In this document: positions 1-6,873 of the stretch, piece by piece | Position numbering within the stretch: the first letter of the stretch is position 1 | Layout of the letters: every line of letters starts with the position of its first letter | NCBI GenBank assembly: GCA_905215345.1 | Contig: CAJMPR010000044.1 | Location: 1 to 7,144 of the forward strand | DNA from: an uncultured bacterium | GTDB taxonomy: Bacteria > Bacteroidota > Bacteroidia > Bacteroidales > Bacteroidaceae | Length of the DNA stretch: 7,144 nt | Direction of reading: 5' to 3' | Position numbers and translations under genes: made by a program | Notes under the pieces: model-generated | Databases searched by the model: none | What the model saw: the letters and a program-made list of their open reading frames with translations, nothing else | Told to the model about the DNA's origin: nothing

Positions 1-1
1 G

Positions 2-43
2 CCTTTTGAAGTTTATTTTGATATATCGTTGCATTTGACTTGA
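2..43 (+). CDS. IS30-family transposase, C-terminal 13 codons only (partial)
   Basis: Frame 2 reads PFEVYFDISLHLT followed by TGA at 41-43, open from the window edge. IS30-family transposases commonly end in a segment of the form T-P-x-E-(V/I)-F... followed by a short hydrophobic tail such as VALT or LHLT, and this fits. The last codons are encoded by the inverted repeat at 28-52, which is usual for compact IS elements. The rest of the gene, including the DDE catalytic core, lies outside the window. With only 13 residues visible the call rests on the end motif plus the overlapping inverted repeat, so it is moderate. Confidence 0.45.
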   Translation, partial: PFEVYFDISLHLT

Positions 44-52
44 CAATTCAAG
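28..52 (+). repeat. Terminal inverted repeat, IS30-like (partner of 7093-7117)
   Basis: The segment starts GTTGCA and ends AATTCAAG. Read against the reverse complement of 7093-7117, the first six and last eight bases are identical, with 19 matches in 25 overall. It also holds a smaller palindrome, CTTGA-CAAT-TCAAG (39-52), which is better explained as part of the IS end than as an operator. Confidence 0.6.
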
Positions 53-101
53 ATGTTAAAAAAAATTTTGAAATTAGTAGACACTGTGTAGTTGACATAT
101 A

Positions 102-110
102 TGATATAAT
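102..110 (+). promoter_or_regulatory. Extended -10 promoter for the four-gene operon
   Basis: TGATATAAT at 102-110 is a perfect extended -10 (TG-n-TATAAT) for the housekeeping sigma factor. No good -35 lies 16-18 bases upstream, where the sequence is near cactgt, but an extended -10 can work without one. A TTGACA at 92-97 is only 7 bases from the -10 and cannot pair with it. Transcription would begin near 117 and leave an approximately 40-base leader before the first start codon. The promoter lies outside the IS end. Confidence 0.6.
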
Positions 111-143
111 TAAAACAAAGGTCTATCGCTGCGGTAGGAAACT

Positions 144-149
144 AAGGAG
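144..149 (+). promoter_or_regulatory. Shine-Dalgarno site that fixes the start of the [2Fe-2S] protein at 158
   Basis: AAGGAG at 144-149 lies 8 bases before ATG 158. The in-frame GTG at 149 overlaps this site, so it cannot be the start; translation begins at 158. Confidence 0.8.
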
Positions 150-157
150 TGAATGCT

Positions 158-370
158 ATGAGAAATACGGAAGGCACGGAAAATACAGTGATCTGTAATT
201 GCAAACAGGTAAAGCTGTTTGATATAGAAGACGCACTTTATCGGAAAGACCGTTTTTCCGATGTTGAAAAAGAATTTGAAGATGTGCAGAAGATAACGCA
301 CTGCTCGACAGGCTGCGGCGGATGTCATGATAAAATTATGGCGATTATCTCTGACTTGATGAGTTCTTAA
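158..370 (+). CDS. BFD-like [2Fe-2S]-binding small protein
   Basis: A cytoplasmic 70-residue protein with no signal peptide or membrane segment. It carries the cysteine pattern of the BFD-like (bacterioferritin-associated ferredoxin) fold: C13-x-C15 near the N terminus (ICNC) and C53-x-x-C56 in STGCGGC, with an extra C49 just before. E. coli Bfd has the same C-x-C ... C-x-x-C arrangement with a slightly shorter gap. Small stand-alone relatives with a THCSxGCGGCHDK segment are common in Clostridia, where their partners are mostly unknown; the fold usually serves as an electron-transfer or iron-sensing module. It is the first gene after the promoter, and its stop is 17 bases before the next start, so it is probably co-transcribed with two secreted proteases. 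That is an odd partnership, and its role here is not evident from the sequence. Confidence 0.85.
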   Translation: MRNTEGTENTVICNCKQVKLFDIEDALYRKDRFSDVEKEFEDVQKITHCSTGCGGCHDKIMAIISDLMSS

Positions 371-374
371 AAGA

Positions 375-382
375 GGGAGGAG
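375..382 (+). promoter_or_regulatory. Shine-Dalgarno site that fixes the M6 protease start at 388
   Basis: GGGAGGAG at 375-382 is a near-perfect ribosome site 5 bases before ATG 388. The in-frame GTG at 382 shares its first base with this site and is rejected as the start. Confidence 0.8.
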
Positions 383-387
383 TGTCA

Positions 388-3261
388 ATGAAAGTAGTAA
401 AAAAGAAGACGATTCGGAAAAAGCTCATTAAGGCGATAATATGTACAGTGATAACTGCTGGGAGTATGTGCAACGCCTTTGCAACAGTCCCGATATGTGC
501 GGCAAGTGCAATCGGAGAATTTGCAAATGTGGTTGTTTTGGTAAGGTTTAAAGGTGACATGCAAGGTGATAACGGAACAGGGTTCAATAAACCGTATAAC
601 AGTACAATAGCAAATGCACCGAGAACATATTGGGAGAGCCTTATCCGCAAATTTAACGGAGTCAACGACAAATTCGGAGCTGGATCGTTTAAGGAGTATT
701 TGCGGGATATTTCCGGCGGACAGCATATGGTCGAATCGGTGTTCCCGCAAACGGACGGCGACGGATTGATATGTTATCTGACAATGGAAAGGACTGTTGA
801 CGAATACAAGAGTGCGGTCGGGGAAATTCAGATGATTAAAGAGATTGCCGGACAGCTGAATGCAAAATATCCGAATCTTGACGGCAGGACAATAGACAGG
901 GATAACGACGGTATTGCGGATAATCTTATGATTATTGCGCAGGTACAGTCGAACGGACATTTTGTGGCGCATTCCGCCAATGCCGGAAACGATACAAAGA
1001 TCGCGGGAAAAGGCATAGGACCGTATAATCTGATTGAAACAACCTTCAGTGATACTTCGGGATACTACGGATTTAATATTCATACGGCGGCACACGAATA
1101 CATACACACCTTCGGAGTGCCTGACTACTACCGGCAGAATTATATATCGGAAACGCGCGACACGCCTGTCGGACTGTGGGATCCGATGGGCGTTCCCGGG
1201 GGCAGACCCATGCCGCTTGCGGTAACGCGCGAGGCAATCGGCTGGACGACAGTTGACGAAATACAGCCGCAAAACGGCGTGTATACCCTATACGAGGCGT
1301 CTGCCGCTTATGCGGATAAAACAAAAAAACAGGCGGTTAAAGTAAAGCCGCCGTTTTCGCCGACTGAATATTTTGTCATAGAGTACCGCAAAAAAGGCGA
1401 AAGATACAAATTTGATACATTGGATCAGACAGCGCCGGCAGACGGCATTATTGTATATAGAGTAAATCCCGTATATAAGGATGAAGGCAATCTTCGCGGC
1501 AACGACTATATCTATGTATACCGTCCGAACGATACGAGTATTACCGCATCAGCGGGAGAAATCGGAAAAGCGCAGATCGGGCTTCCGGTATATTCTGCTG
1601 CGAGACAGGAAATCGGAAGTCTTGATTTGAATCAGACAATCACGGATAACGCTGTATGTTATTCTGACGGCCGAAATTCGGGAATACATATCAAGGTCAC
1701 CGAACAGAACGTCAATTCGGTTAAATTCAGTATAGAATTTCCGGATTATACTAATATGGACCTCTGGAAGTCGTTAGCAAATGCTGATGGCGGCAACGCA
1801 TTATCGGGCATAAAAGCGTCAGAGGTAAAAACCGCCGCAGACGGGAACAATCTGTATGTATTGGCGCAGGATATAAGGTCGTCTTCGGTACTCCGATATG
1901 ACGGAGATAACTGGACAAATCTCGGAAAGTGCGCCGAGACCGGAGGCAGTGGGGCATTGACCGTATTTAACAGCGAACCGTACGTGCTTTTTGCCGACTA
2001 CAACGGAAAATGTGAACTGAAAAAATACTCGGGCGGAAAGTGGAATACGGTATCGGTACTGAATTTCGGAGCGAACAAGTATTCAAATGCGCCGGCACTC
2101 GGTGCGGCAGGCGGTAAGCTGTATGCACTGATAGATGACTGCGGCAAAAATCCGCAACTTTATGCGCTGAATTCCGGTACGCTTGAAAAGTCGGGCAGCG
2201 CTTTGAATGTAAAACTCGTTGCGTCACCGGAAATTTTTGATAAATCCGGCTGCCCCGCAGTAATATACGGAGACTTTTTCGGGAAGAAAACAGAAGCAAA
2301 AATACTTGAACTTGACGGCTGGAAAAGCATTGTGACCGAATCCGGCAGCGCAAACGCCAATGACGCGGCGGCAGCGGACGGAGAAGTTTACCTTTTCAGT
2401 ACATATAACGAACAATCTCCGAAACTGAACATTCTGACAAACGATGGTATGAATCTTGCTTATGATTTAAGCGCTGTTCCGGCAAATTCGTCATACGGAA
2501 GCATAGCGGTCGGCACGGAATGTATTTATATATCTGTTCTGCAGGACGGCGCAGTAGTCACATACAGCGCGCCGAAGGACGAGCCTCAGAATCTTACCCG
2601 GCTCGGAGACGTAACGTGCAGACCTGCATGGAACGGTTCGATGCAGCTTATAAACAACATGGTTTACAGCGCGGTAGTGTCGTCAACTGATATGCCGATT
2701 GATGTAAAATATCATGAAGCACTTGACGATACACTTCGTCTTGCAAAAGCCAAAGCGATAGCGGAGAGCATTGTTGAAGGATATAGGGCAACCAACAGCA
2801 GCGGCAAAGCAGAGCTTGAATATAAGATAAAAGCAGGGCTTTCGGAAAGCGGATATACAAATGTTACGGCAGAGGTTAATGAATTTACCGTCACCCCCGC
2901 AACCGCTTCGGCAGAGGGGTCAGCCACAGGGACGATAACGCTTGTTTGCGGAAGAAAGTCGGATATTGTAAGGATAAATAAAACTATTGCAAAGCTGACG
3001 GAAACAAAAATATTGTTTTTATCGGATAAAGAGGTAAGGGTATCCCTGAACGATACCGGAGAAAAATATGTAATTTTTGCGGAATACGAAGGAGAAAAAC
3101 TGAAAAGAACCGCAATAGTCCCGGTCACATTTAACGAACCGGGAGAAAAAACGATTTTGCTGCCGAGCGGATGGACAAAAACAACCGCAAACGCTCTCCG
3201 GGCTTTTTTCTGGAACAGTTTGGAGGATATACGGCCGCTTTGCGGGAATGCTGCGAGATAA
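388..3261 (+). CDS. Secreted M6-family zinc metalloprotease with beta-propeller-like region
   Basis: A 957-residue protein. Residues 1-14 are highly basic (KVVKKKTIRKKLIK) and are followed by a hydrophobic stretch to about 40, a Sec signal peptide with no lipobox. Residues about 45-450 form an M6 (immune inhibitor A-like) peptidase domain. It opens with a VVVLVRFKGD strand and holds the zinc site HEYIHTFGVPD (H236, E237 catalytic, H240, D246 as likely third ligand) and a WDPMG Met-turn at 264-268. Residues 485-775 contain seven repeats of about 45 residues. Residues 779-870 resemble a small module (NEFTVTPATASAEGSATG) seen in clostridial surface proteins. The C-terminal about 65 residues, with AFFWNSLEDIRPLCG at 939-953, match the end of the next protein. 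No LPXTG, dockerin or SLH anchor is visible. It lies 15 bases before the M64 gene and is probably co-expressed with it. The substrate is unknown; extracellular protein or glycoprotein cleavage is inferred. Confidence 0.85.
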   Translation: MKVVKKKTIRKKLIKAIICTVITAGSMCNAFATVPICAASAIGEFANVVVLVRFKGDMQGDNGTGFNKPYNSTIANAPRTYWESLIRKFNGVNDKFGAGSFKEYLRDISGGQHMVESVFPQTDGDGLICYLTMERTVDEYKSAVGEIQMIKEIAGQLNAKYPNLDGRTIDRDNDGIADNLMIIAQVQSNGHFVAHSANAGNDTKIAGKGIGPYNLIETTFSDTSGYYGFNIHTAAHEYIHTFGVPDYYRQNYISETRDTPVGLWDPMGVPGGRPMPLAVTREAIGWTTVDEIQPQNGVYTLYEASAAYADKTKKQAVKVKPPFSPTEYFVIEYRKKGERYKFDTLDQTAPADGIIVYRVNPVYKDEGNLRGNDYIYVYRPNDTSITASAGEIGKAQIGLPVYSAARQEIGSLDLNQTITDNAVCYSDGRNSGIHIKVTEQNVNSVKFSIEFPDYTNMDLWKSLANADGGNALSGIKASEVKTAADGNNLYVLAQDIRSSSVLRYDGDNWTNLGKCAETGGSGALTVFNSEPYVLFADYNGKCELKKYSGGKWNTVSVLNFGANKYSNAPALGAAGGKLYALIDDCGKNPQLYALNSGTLEKSGSALNVKLVASPEIFDKSGCPAVIYGDFFGKKTEAKILELDGWKSIVTESGSANANDAAAADGEVYLFSTYNEQSPKLNILTNDGMNLAYDLSAVPANSSYGSIAVGTECIYISVLQDGAVVTYSAPKDEPQNLTRLGDVTCRPAWNGSMQLINNMVYSAVVSSTDMPIDVKYHEALDDTLRLAKAKAIAESIVEGYRATNSSGKAELEYKIKAGLSESGYTNVTAEVNEFTVTPATASAEGSATGTITLVCGRKSDIVRINKTIAKLTETKILFLSDKEVRVSLNDTGEKYVIFAEYEGEKLKRTAIVPVTFNEPGEKTILLPSGWTKTTANALRAFFWNSLEDIRPLCGNAAR
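1840..2712 (+). repeat. Seven protein repeats of about 45 residues (beta-propeller-like) within the M6 protease
   Basis: Seven blade-like units recur in residues 485-775. Each has a hydrophobic-aromatic strand such as NLYVL, PYVLF, KLYAL, VYLFS, CIYIS or MVYSA. Most are followed by a second strand, several with a DGxNW, SGGKW or LDGWK turn. The aligned aromatic positions (Y490, Y532, Y579, A624, Y668, Y714, Y760) are spaced 42, 47, 45, 44, 46 and 46 residues apart. DNA identity between units is low, so this is an ancient protein-level repeat. Seven copies fit a closed seven-bladed propeller, a fold often used for glycan or protein binding. Confidence 0.6.
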
Positions 3262-3263
3262 GG

Positions 3264-3269
3264 AAGGAG
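3264..3269 (+). promoter_or_regulatory. Shine-Dalgarno site that favours the M64 protease start at 3277
   Basis: AAGGAG at 3264-3269 is 7 bases from ATG 3277 but only 1 base from the in-frame ATG at 3271. The spacing favours 3277, which removes two residues (M-K) from the longer reading. Confidence 0.7.
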
Positions 3270-3276
3270 AATGAAA

Positions 3277-6237
3277 ATGAAACAAAGAAGGATGCTGTCT
3301 ATACTGCTTTCCGCAGTAATGATGCTGTGCATGACGGTTCTGCCGGCAAAGTCGGCGGACGCCAAAATAAATATCAAGATCGGAGACTATATTCGACTGG
3401 GGACATATAATAACGAGTCTGTCTTGTGGCGCTGCGTTAACGTTGACGACAACGGTCCGCTGATGCTCTCGGACAGAGTGCTGGAGGATTATATGCCCTA
3501 CGACGCAATGACAAGCGATAATGCCGATACATGTTCGCACAGGCGCAGCGGTTATCGGAGCAAATACGGCTCAAATCACTGGCGTGACAGCAATATGCGT
3601 TCATGGCTTAACTCAGAGGATAATACGGTAACATGGCTGTGCGGCAATCCGCCGAAGGCAGGATATGTAACGTCCGGACATGAATATGACAAAAAGGCAG
3701 GGTTTTTAAGCGATTTCACTCAGGACGAGATTTCCACCATCAAAACGGTAACGCAGCGTTCCATCGTTTCTCACCCGGAGTACAGTGCGGGATATATTGA
3801 CGAACCGGGACTTGATCTTCCCTACAATACCGACATTGATACGGTTGCTGACGGATACGAAAACGCATATTACGAAAATATTACCGATAAGGTGTTTCTG
3901 CTTGACGTGAAGCAGCTCAATACGGTTAAGCAGAAGCTTGGAAGCTATTACATTGCAAAGAATAAAGCGGGACAAAGCTGGAACTATTGGCTGCGTACAC
4001 CGATTACGGACTGTAACCACGACATGCGTTACGTTGATCTGCGCGGCAACATCTGGCGTGACGCTCCTTATAAAGGATACTACGGAGTCCGTCCGGCATT
4101 CTATCTGGACGCTGAGTATTATACCGTTTTGCAGGGCAAAGGAACAGAGTCCGAACCGTATGTCGGTACGGTGAAAAACAAGCCGCAGGAGAGTATCAGC
4201 CTTTCTGGAGCAGAACGTGATACAGGAGACGGGAACTGGGATGTTGATACGGATAAAAACATTCAGCTTACGCTGGGAGAGTTTTACTCCAAAGACGGTA
4301 AATATTCCAATCCCACAATCCCGGTGTATGTGATTCAGAAACCCCGGAGCGATAAGGAAAACATGGTAATTTTGTTTTGCGCCGAAGGCTATACCAAAAG
4401 TCAGCAGTCAAAGTTTATAAAAGATGTTCAGCGAATGTGGAGAAAAACGCTTGAAACAGAGCCGTACCGCAGTATGGCAGATCGCTTCAATGTATATGCG
4501 CTGTGTACGGCGTCGATAGACACCTATGGCGGTGACAGCACATTTTTCAGCGTAGTTAACGGTTCGCGTGATGCCTATATCTCTGTTAATATGAACGGTC
4601 AGTGGAAAAATCATATGCTGGAGCGCGCCATAGGTCCCGCATTCATAGAAAAGATTCATGATGCGCATGTTCCCGAGACAACAAATCCGAACGAGTTCCG
4701 GTGGGATAACGAGTATGAGCCGTATTATTATGTATACGATTACATTGACCAGTTTATTGTGCTTGCAAACAGCGGCAACTATTTCGGAGCTTCTCATGAT
4801 AATATTAAATCCGGTATCCACTATATCGTTACATCATCGGATAACTACTACTCTCCGTTTACGGTGAGACACGAACTGGGGCATGGGCTGCTGCGTCTGG
4901 GTGATGAGTACGAAGTGAGGTATAGTCCGGTATCGGAGGAATCAATGAAAGCGTCGCTGAATTTGTCGCACACAAAGGATCCGAAACTGGTGAAATGGAA
5001 GAATATGCTTGGATTTCGGCACACCTATTCCTGTCCGCATGCGGATGGTTCATATATATACAATTCAAGTTCCATGTGTATTATGCGGTCAAGTACAAAC
5101 AGTGAATTATGCGATGTGTGCAGGCTGCAGGGTTTCAAGCGTATGAGCCAGCTGATCAAAAATTCGCCTGATATCTATGTGGCGGAACCGGAGGTAAAGA
5201 TATATACCGGAGACTACAAAAACCCAAACGAAAACTCCTCTGCTTTTGAAGATGCGACATCTTACGGTTATTCCCGATACGATACTGACAGGAGCAACCG
5301 TCTCTTGAGCGGATATAGCAAAAATCGGTTTAATTCCGGACTTAAGGGCAGCGAGATAGAGCTGCGTACCATCGTTCAGAATCTGTCGGATACCGAAAAA
5401 AAGACAGTAACTCTGCGGATGTGGGTGGAACATTCCGATGGAACGGTAGCCACTGCCGCGGACGGCGGGAAAATTTTAACGGAGAAGAAATTTGATATTC
5501 CCGTCTGGGGCGATAAATCCAAGTTTTGGACGAAGAACGCACTGGAATATAACGGCAGCGATTTCGATTCCGGACTTGTCAACTGTTCTCTCGTTTATAC
5601 TATCCCGCAGAACGCAGTTCTGCAAAATGGCGATACCGTCGGTTTTGAGGTGGTTGACGACGCTACGGGTGCAACGCTTGTTGATGACGATACAGAAACC
5701 AAAACCTATGCCGATATTACCATCGAATACAAGCTGGAGGACGGAAGTGACGTTCCGAATACCAAGCCCACCGTGTTCCCGGCTGCGGCAGGAACAAAGG
5801 TTGACTGGGAACTTCCAAAGGAGCTGAACGGCTACACCCTGGTCAAATCTGAGGGTACGGACAAGACCGTCGGCACCGGCGGACTGACCGTTACCTGCTA
5901 CTATAAAGCAAAAGAAGACCGCCCGTCAGCTTCGTTTATAATTACGGATGAAAGCGGTGCGGAAGCGGATAAGACATTGAAGGCGGGAAAATTCAAAGCA
6001 AAGCTCACTTTGCCGGAGGGACGAAAAACAGCGGCTGTTATCATTGCGAAGTATGTTAACGGAACGCTCGGCGATCTAAAGATGTCCGAACCGAAAGAAA
6101 CGCAGGCTATAATCGAAACCGATTTTATTACGGTAACCGGTGAGGATTTGACAAAACAGACCGAAATCAAAGCGTTCGTTTTTGAAAGTACGGAAAATAT
6201 AAAACCGATGTATGGTTTTCAGCATATAATAAAATAA
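3277..6237 (+). CDS. Secreted M64-family (IgA peptidase-like) zinc metalloprotease with N-terminal DUF6273-like domain
   Basis: A 986-residue protein. MKQRR plus a hydrophobic stretch ending near AKSADA (residue about 29) is a Sec signal peptide. Residues about 32-285 look like DUF6273, a C-type-lectin/FGE-like fold, with IGDYIRLGTYN, MRSWLNS, FLSDFTQDEI, YWLRTP and GVRPAFYLD. Residues about 358-635 form the M64 peptidase: an ENMVILFCAEGYT strand, then HELGH (H532, E533 catalytic, H536) running into GLLRLGDEY with D543 as likely third ligand, and a cysteine-rich CIMR...CDVC segment (C601, C612, C615) typical of the family. About 660-800 is CARDB/Ig-like (ELRTIVQNLSD). About 812-880 resembles a MucBP-type repeat (ITIEYKLEDGSDV...VTCYYKAKE). 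The C-terminal module (about 883-986) is related to that of the M6 protease. M64 includes the Clostridium ramosum IgA peptidase, so a host immunoglobulin or glycoprotein substrate is possible but not shown. No wall anchor is visible. Confidence 0.85.
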   Translation: MKQRRMLSILLSAVMMLCMTVLPAKSADAKINIKIGDYIRLGTYNNESVLWRCVNVDDNGPLMLSDRVLEDYMPYDAMTSDNADTCSHRRSGYRSKYGSNHWRDSNMRSWLNSEDNTVTWLCGNPPKAGYVTSGHEYDKKAGFLSDFTQDEISTIKTVTQRSIVSHPEYSAGYIDEPGLDLPYNTDIDTVADGYENAYYENITDKVFLLDVKQLNTVKQKLGSYYIAKNKAGQSWNYWLRTPITDCNHDMRYVDLRGNIWRDAPYKGYYGVRPAFYLDAEYYTVLQGKGTESEPYVGTVKNKPQESISLSGAERDTGDGNWDVDTDKNIQLTLGEFYSKDGKYSNPTIPVYVIQKPRSDKENMVILFCAEGYTKSQQSKFIKDVQRMWRKTLETEPYRSMADRFNVYALCTASIDTYGGDSTFFSVVNGSRDAYISVNMNGQWKNHMLERAIGPAFIEKIHDAHVPETTNPNEFRWDNEYEPYYYVYDYIDQFIVLANSGNYFGASHDNIKSGIHYIVTSSDNYYSPFTVRHELGHGLLRLGDEYEVRYSPVSEESMKASLNLSHTKDPKLVKWKNMLGFRHTYSCPHADGSYIYNSSSMCIMRSSTNSELCDVCRLQGFKRMSQLIKNSPDIYVAEPEVKIYTGDYKNPNENSSAFEDATSYGYSRYDTDRSNRLLSGYSKNRFNSGLKGSEIELRTIVQNLSDTEKKTVTLRMWVEHSDGTVATAADGGKILTEKKFDIPVWGDKSKFWTKNALEYNGSDFDSGLVNCSLVYTIPQNAVLQNGDTVGFEVVDDATGATLVDDDTETKTYADITIEYKLEDGSDVPNTKPTVFPAAAGTKVDWELPKELNGYTLVKSEGTDKTVGTGGLTVTCYYKAKEDRPSASFIITDESGAEADKTLKAGKFKAKLTLPEGRKTAAVIIAKYVNGTLGDLKMSEPKETQAIIETDFITVTGEDLTKQTEIKAFVFESTENIKPMYGFQHIIK

Positions 6238-6243
6238 AACAAC

Positions 6244-6249
6244 AAGGAG
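6244..6249 (+). promoter_or_regulatory. Shine-Dalgarno site before the fucI fragment
   Basis: AAGGAG at 6244-6249, 6 bases before ATG 6256, lies in the 18-base gap after the M64 stop. A good ribosome site directly before a truncated enzyme suggests the piece is translated, whatever its use. Confidence 0.7.
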
Positions 6250-6255
6250 TGCAAA

Positions 6256-6777
6256 ATGATGGACAGTGATATAAAGTCTTGCCTTGAATCAGTAGATTGG
6301 TGTCGTGCAGATTATGAGTATTTCAGAGGTGGCGGTTTTTCGTCGCACTTCAAAACGATGGCAGAGATGCCTGTGACAATGTTAAGAATAAATCTTGTTG
6401 ACGGAGTTGGACCGACAATTCAGATTGCAGAAGGTTATACAGTAGTTATTGATGAAGAAATTCATAAAATATTGGATCAAAGAACCGATCCAACTTGGCC
6501 GACAACTTGGTTTGTACCTATACTTAATCGTAGCAACGCATTTAAAGATGTATATAATGTTATGGCAAACTGGGGAGCAAATCATACTGTAACAATCCAT
6601 GGACATATAGGGGCTGATCTTATCACAATGGCATCTATGCTGAGAATTCCTGTTTCAATGCATAATGTTCATAGAGAAAAAATATATCGACCTCATTCTT
6701 GGACAGCTTTCGGGGCAGAAAATGAATATGCATCTAATTATATGGCATGCAAAAATTACGGACCAATGTATAAATAA
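6256..6777 (+). CDS. fucI: N-terminally truncated L-fucose isomerase (C-terminal 173 residues), probable gene remnant
   Basis: The full family enzyme, about 590 residues, converts L-fucose to L-fuculose (and D-arabinose to D-ribulose) in the cytoplasm. This protein aligns, from memory of the E. coli sequence, with roughly residues 412-591: EYFRGGGFSSHF, GPTIQIAEGY, DPTWPTTWF, VYNVMANWGANH, ASMLRIPVSMHNV, and a C-terminal ACKNYGPMYK. H110 in WGANH corresponds to the metal ligand His528. The other two ligands (Glu337, Asp361) and the N-terminal domains are absent, so it cannot be a complete isomerase. Some usually conserved positions differ (WCRA for WCPA; PILNRSNAF for the PRLTGKGAF type). The reading frame is intact, has its own ribosome site, and ends the operon just before the terminator. 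It is more AT-rich than the protease genes. It could be a deletion or transfer remnant or, less likely, a repurposed domain. Confidence 0.85.
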   Translation: MMDSDIKSCLESVDWCRADYEYFRGGGFSSHFKTMAEMPVTMLRINLVDGVGPTIQIAEGYTVVIDEEIHKILDQRTDPTWPTTWFVPILNRSNAFKDVYNVMANWGANHTVTIHGHIGADLITMASMLRIPVSMHNVHREKIYRPHSWTAFGAENEYASNYMACKNYGPMYK

Positions 6778-6833
6778 TGACAGGCCATTTTTGAAATAGT
6801 ATAAAGAAACTGCTGATAGAAGTAGAGTAAATA

Positions 6834-6873
6834 AAAAAGGTGGTTAAACCAACACAGATTTAACCATCTTTTT
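6834..6873 (+). terminator. Rho-independent terminator of the operon
   Basis: GGTGGTTAAA (6839-6848) pairs with TTTAACCATC (6859-6868) through one G-U pair, around a 10-base loop. The stem is extended by five A-T pairs between the A-run before it and the T-run (6869-6873) after it. Because both flanks are A/T runs it could also stop transcription from the opposite strand. It lies 56 bases after the fucI fragment stop. Confidence 0.85.

Larger units (their letters stand above)
1..52 (+). mobile_element. 3' (right) end of an IS30-family insertion sequence, cut by the window edge
   Basis: Only the last part of the element is inside the window. It consists of the C-terminal codons of a transposase (2-43) and a 25-base terminal inverted repeat (28-52) that overlaps the transposase stop codon. 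The repeat matches, in inverted orientation, a segment at 7093-7117 at 19 of 25 positions. The GTTGCA...AATTCAAG form resembles terminal repeats of IS30-family elements of Gram-positive bacteria as I remember them; I could not check this against a database. The element would run from outside the window towards the right and end near position 52. Confidence 0.5.

Noticed and set aside
39..52. Palindrome CTTGA-CAAT-TCAAG as a repressor operator
   Set aside because: It lies within the IS30-like terminal repeat that recurs at 7093-7117, which explains it better.
92..110. TTGACA (92-97) with TATAAT (105-110) as a classical promoter pair
   Set aside because: The spacing is 7 bases instead of about 17. 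The TATAAT is used as an extended -10 instead.
123..137. Small hairpin CTATCG-CTG-CGGTAG in the operon leader
   Set aside because: It has six pairs with one G-U and a three-base loop, no T-run after it, and does not cover the ribosome site. It is too little to call a regulator or riboswitch.
385..1272. Long open frame of 295 codons on the minus strand under the M6 gene, and other opposite-strand frames
   Set aside because: The translations show no family motifs and lie over genes with clear zinc-protease domains; they are shadow frames.
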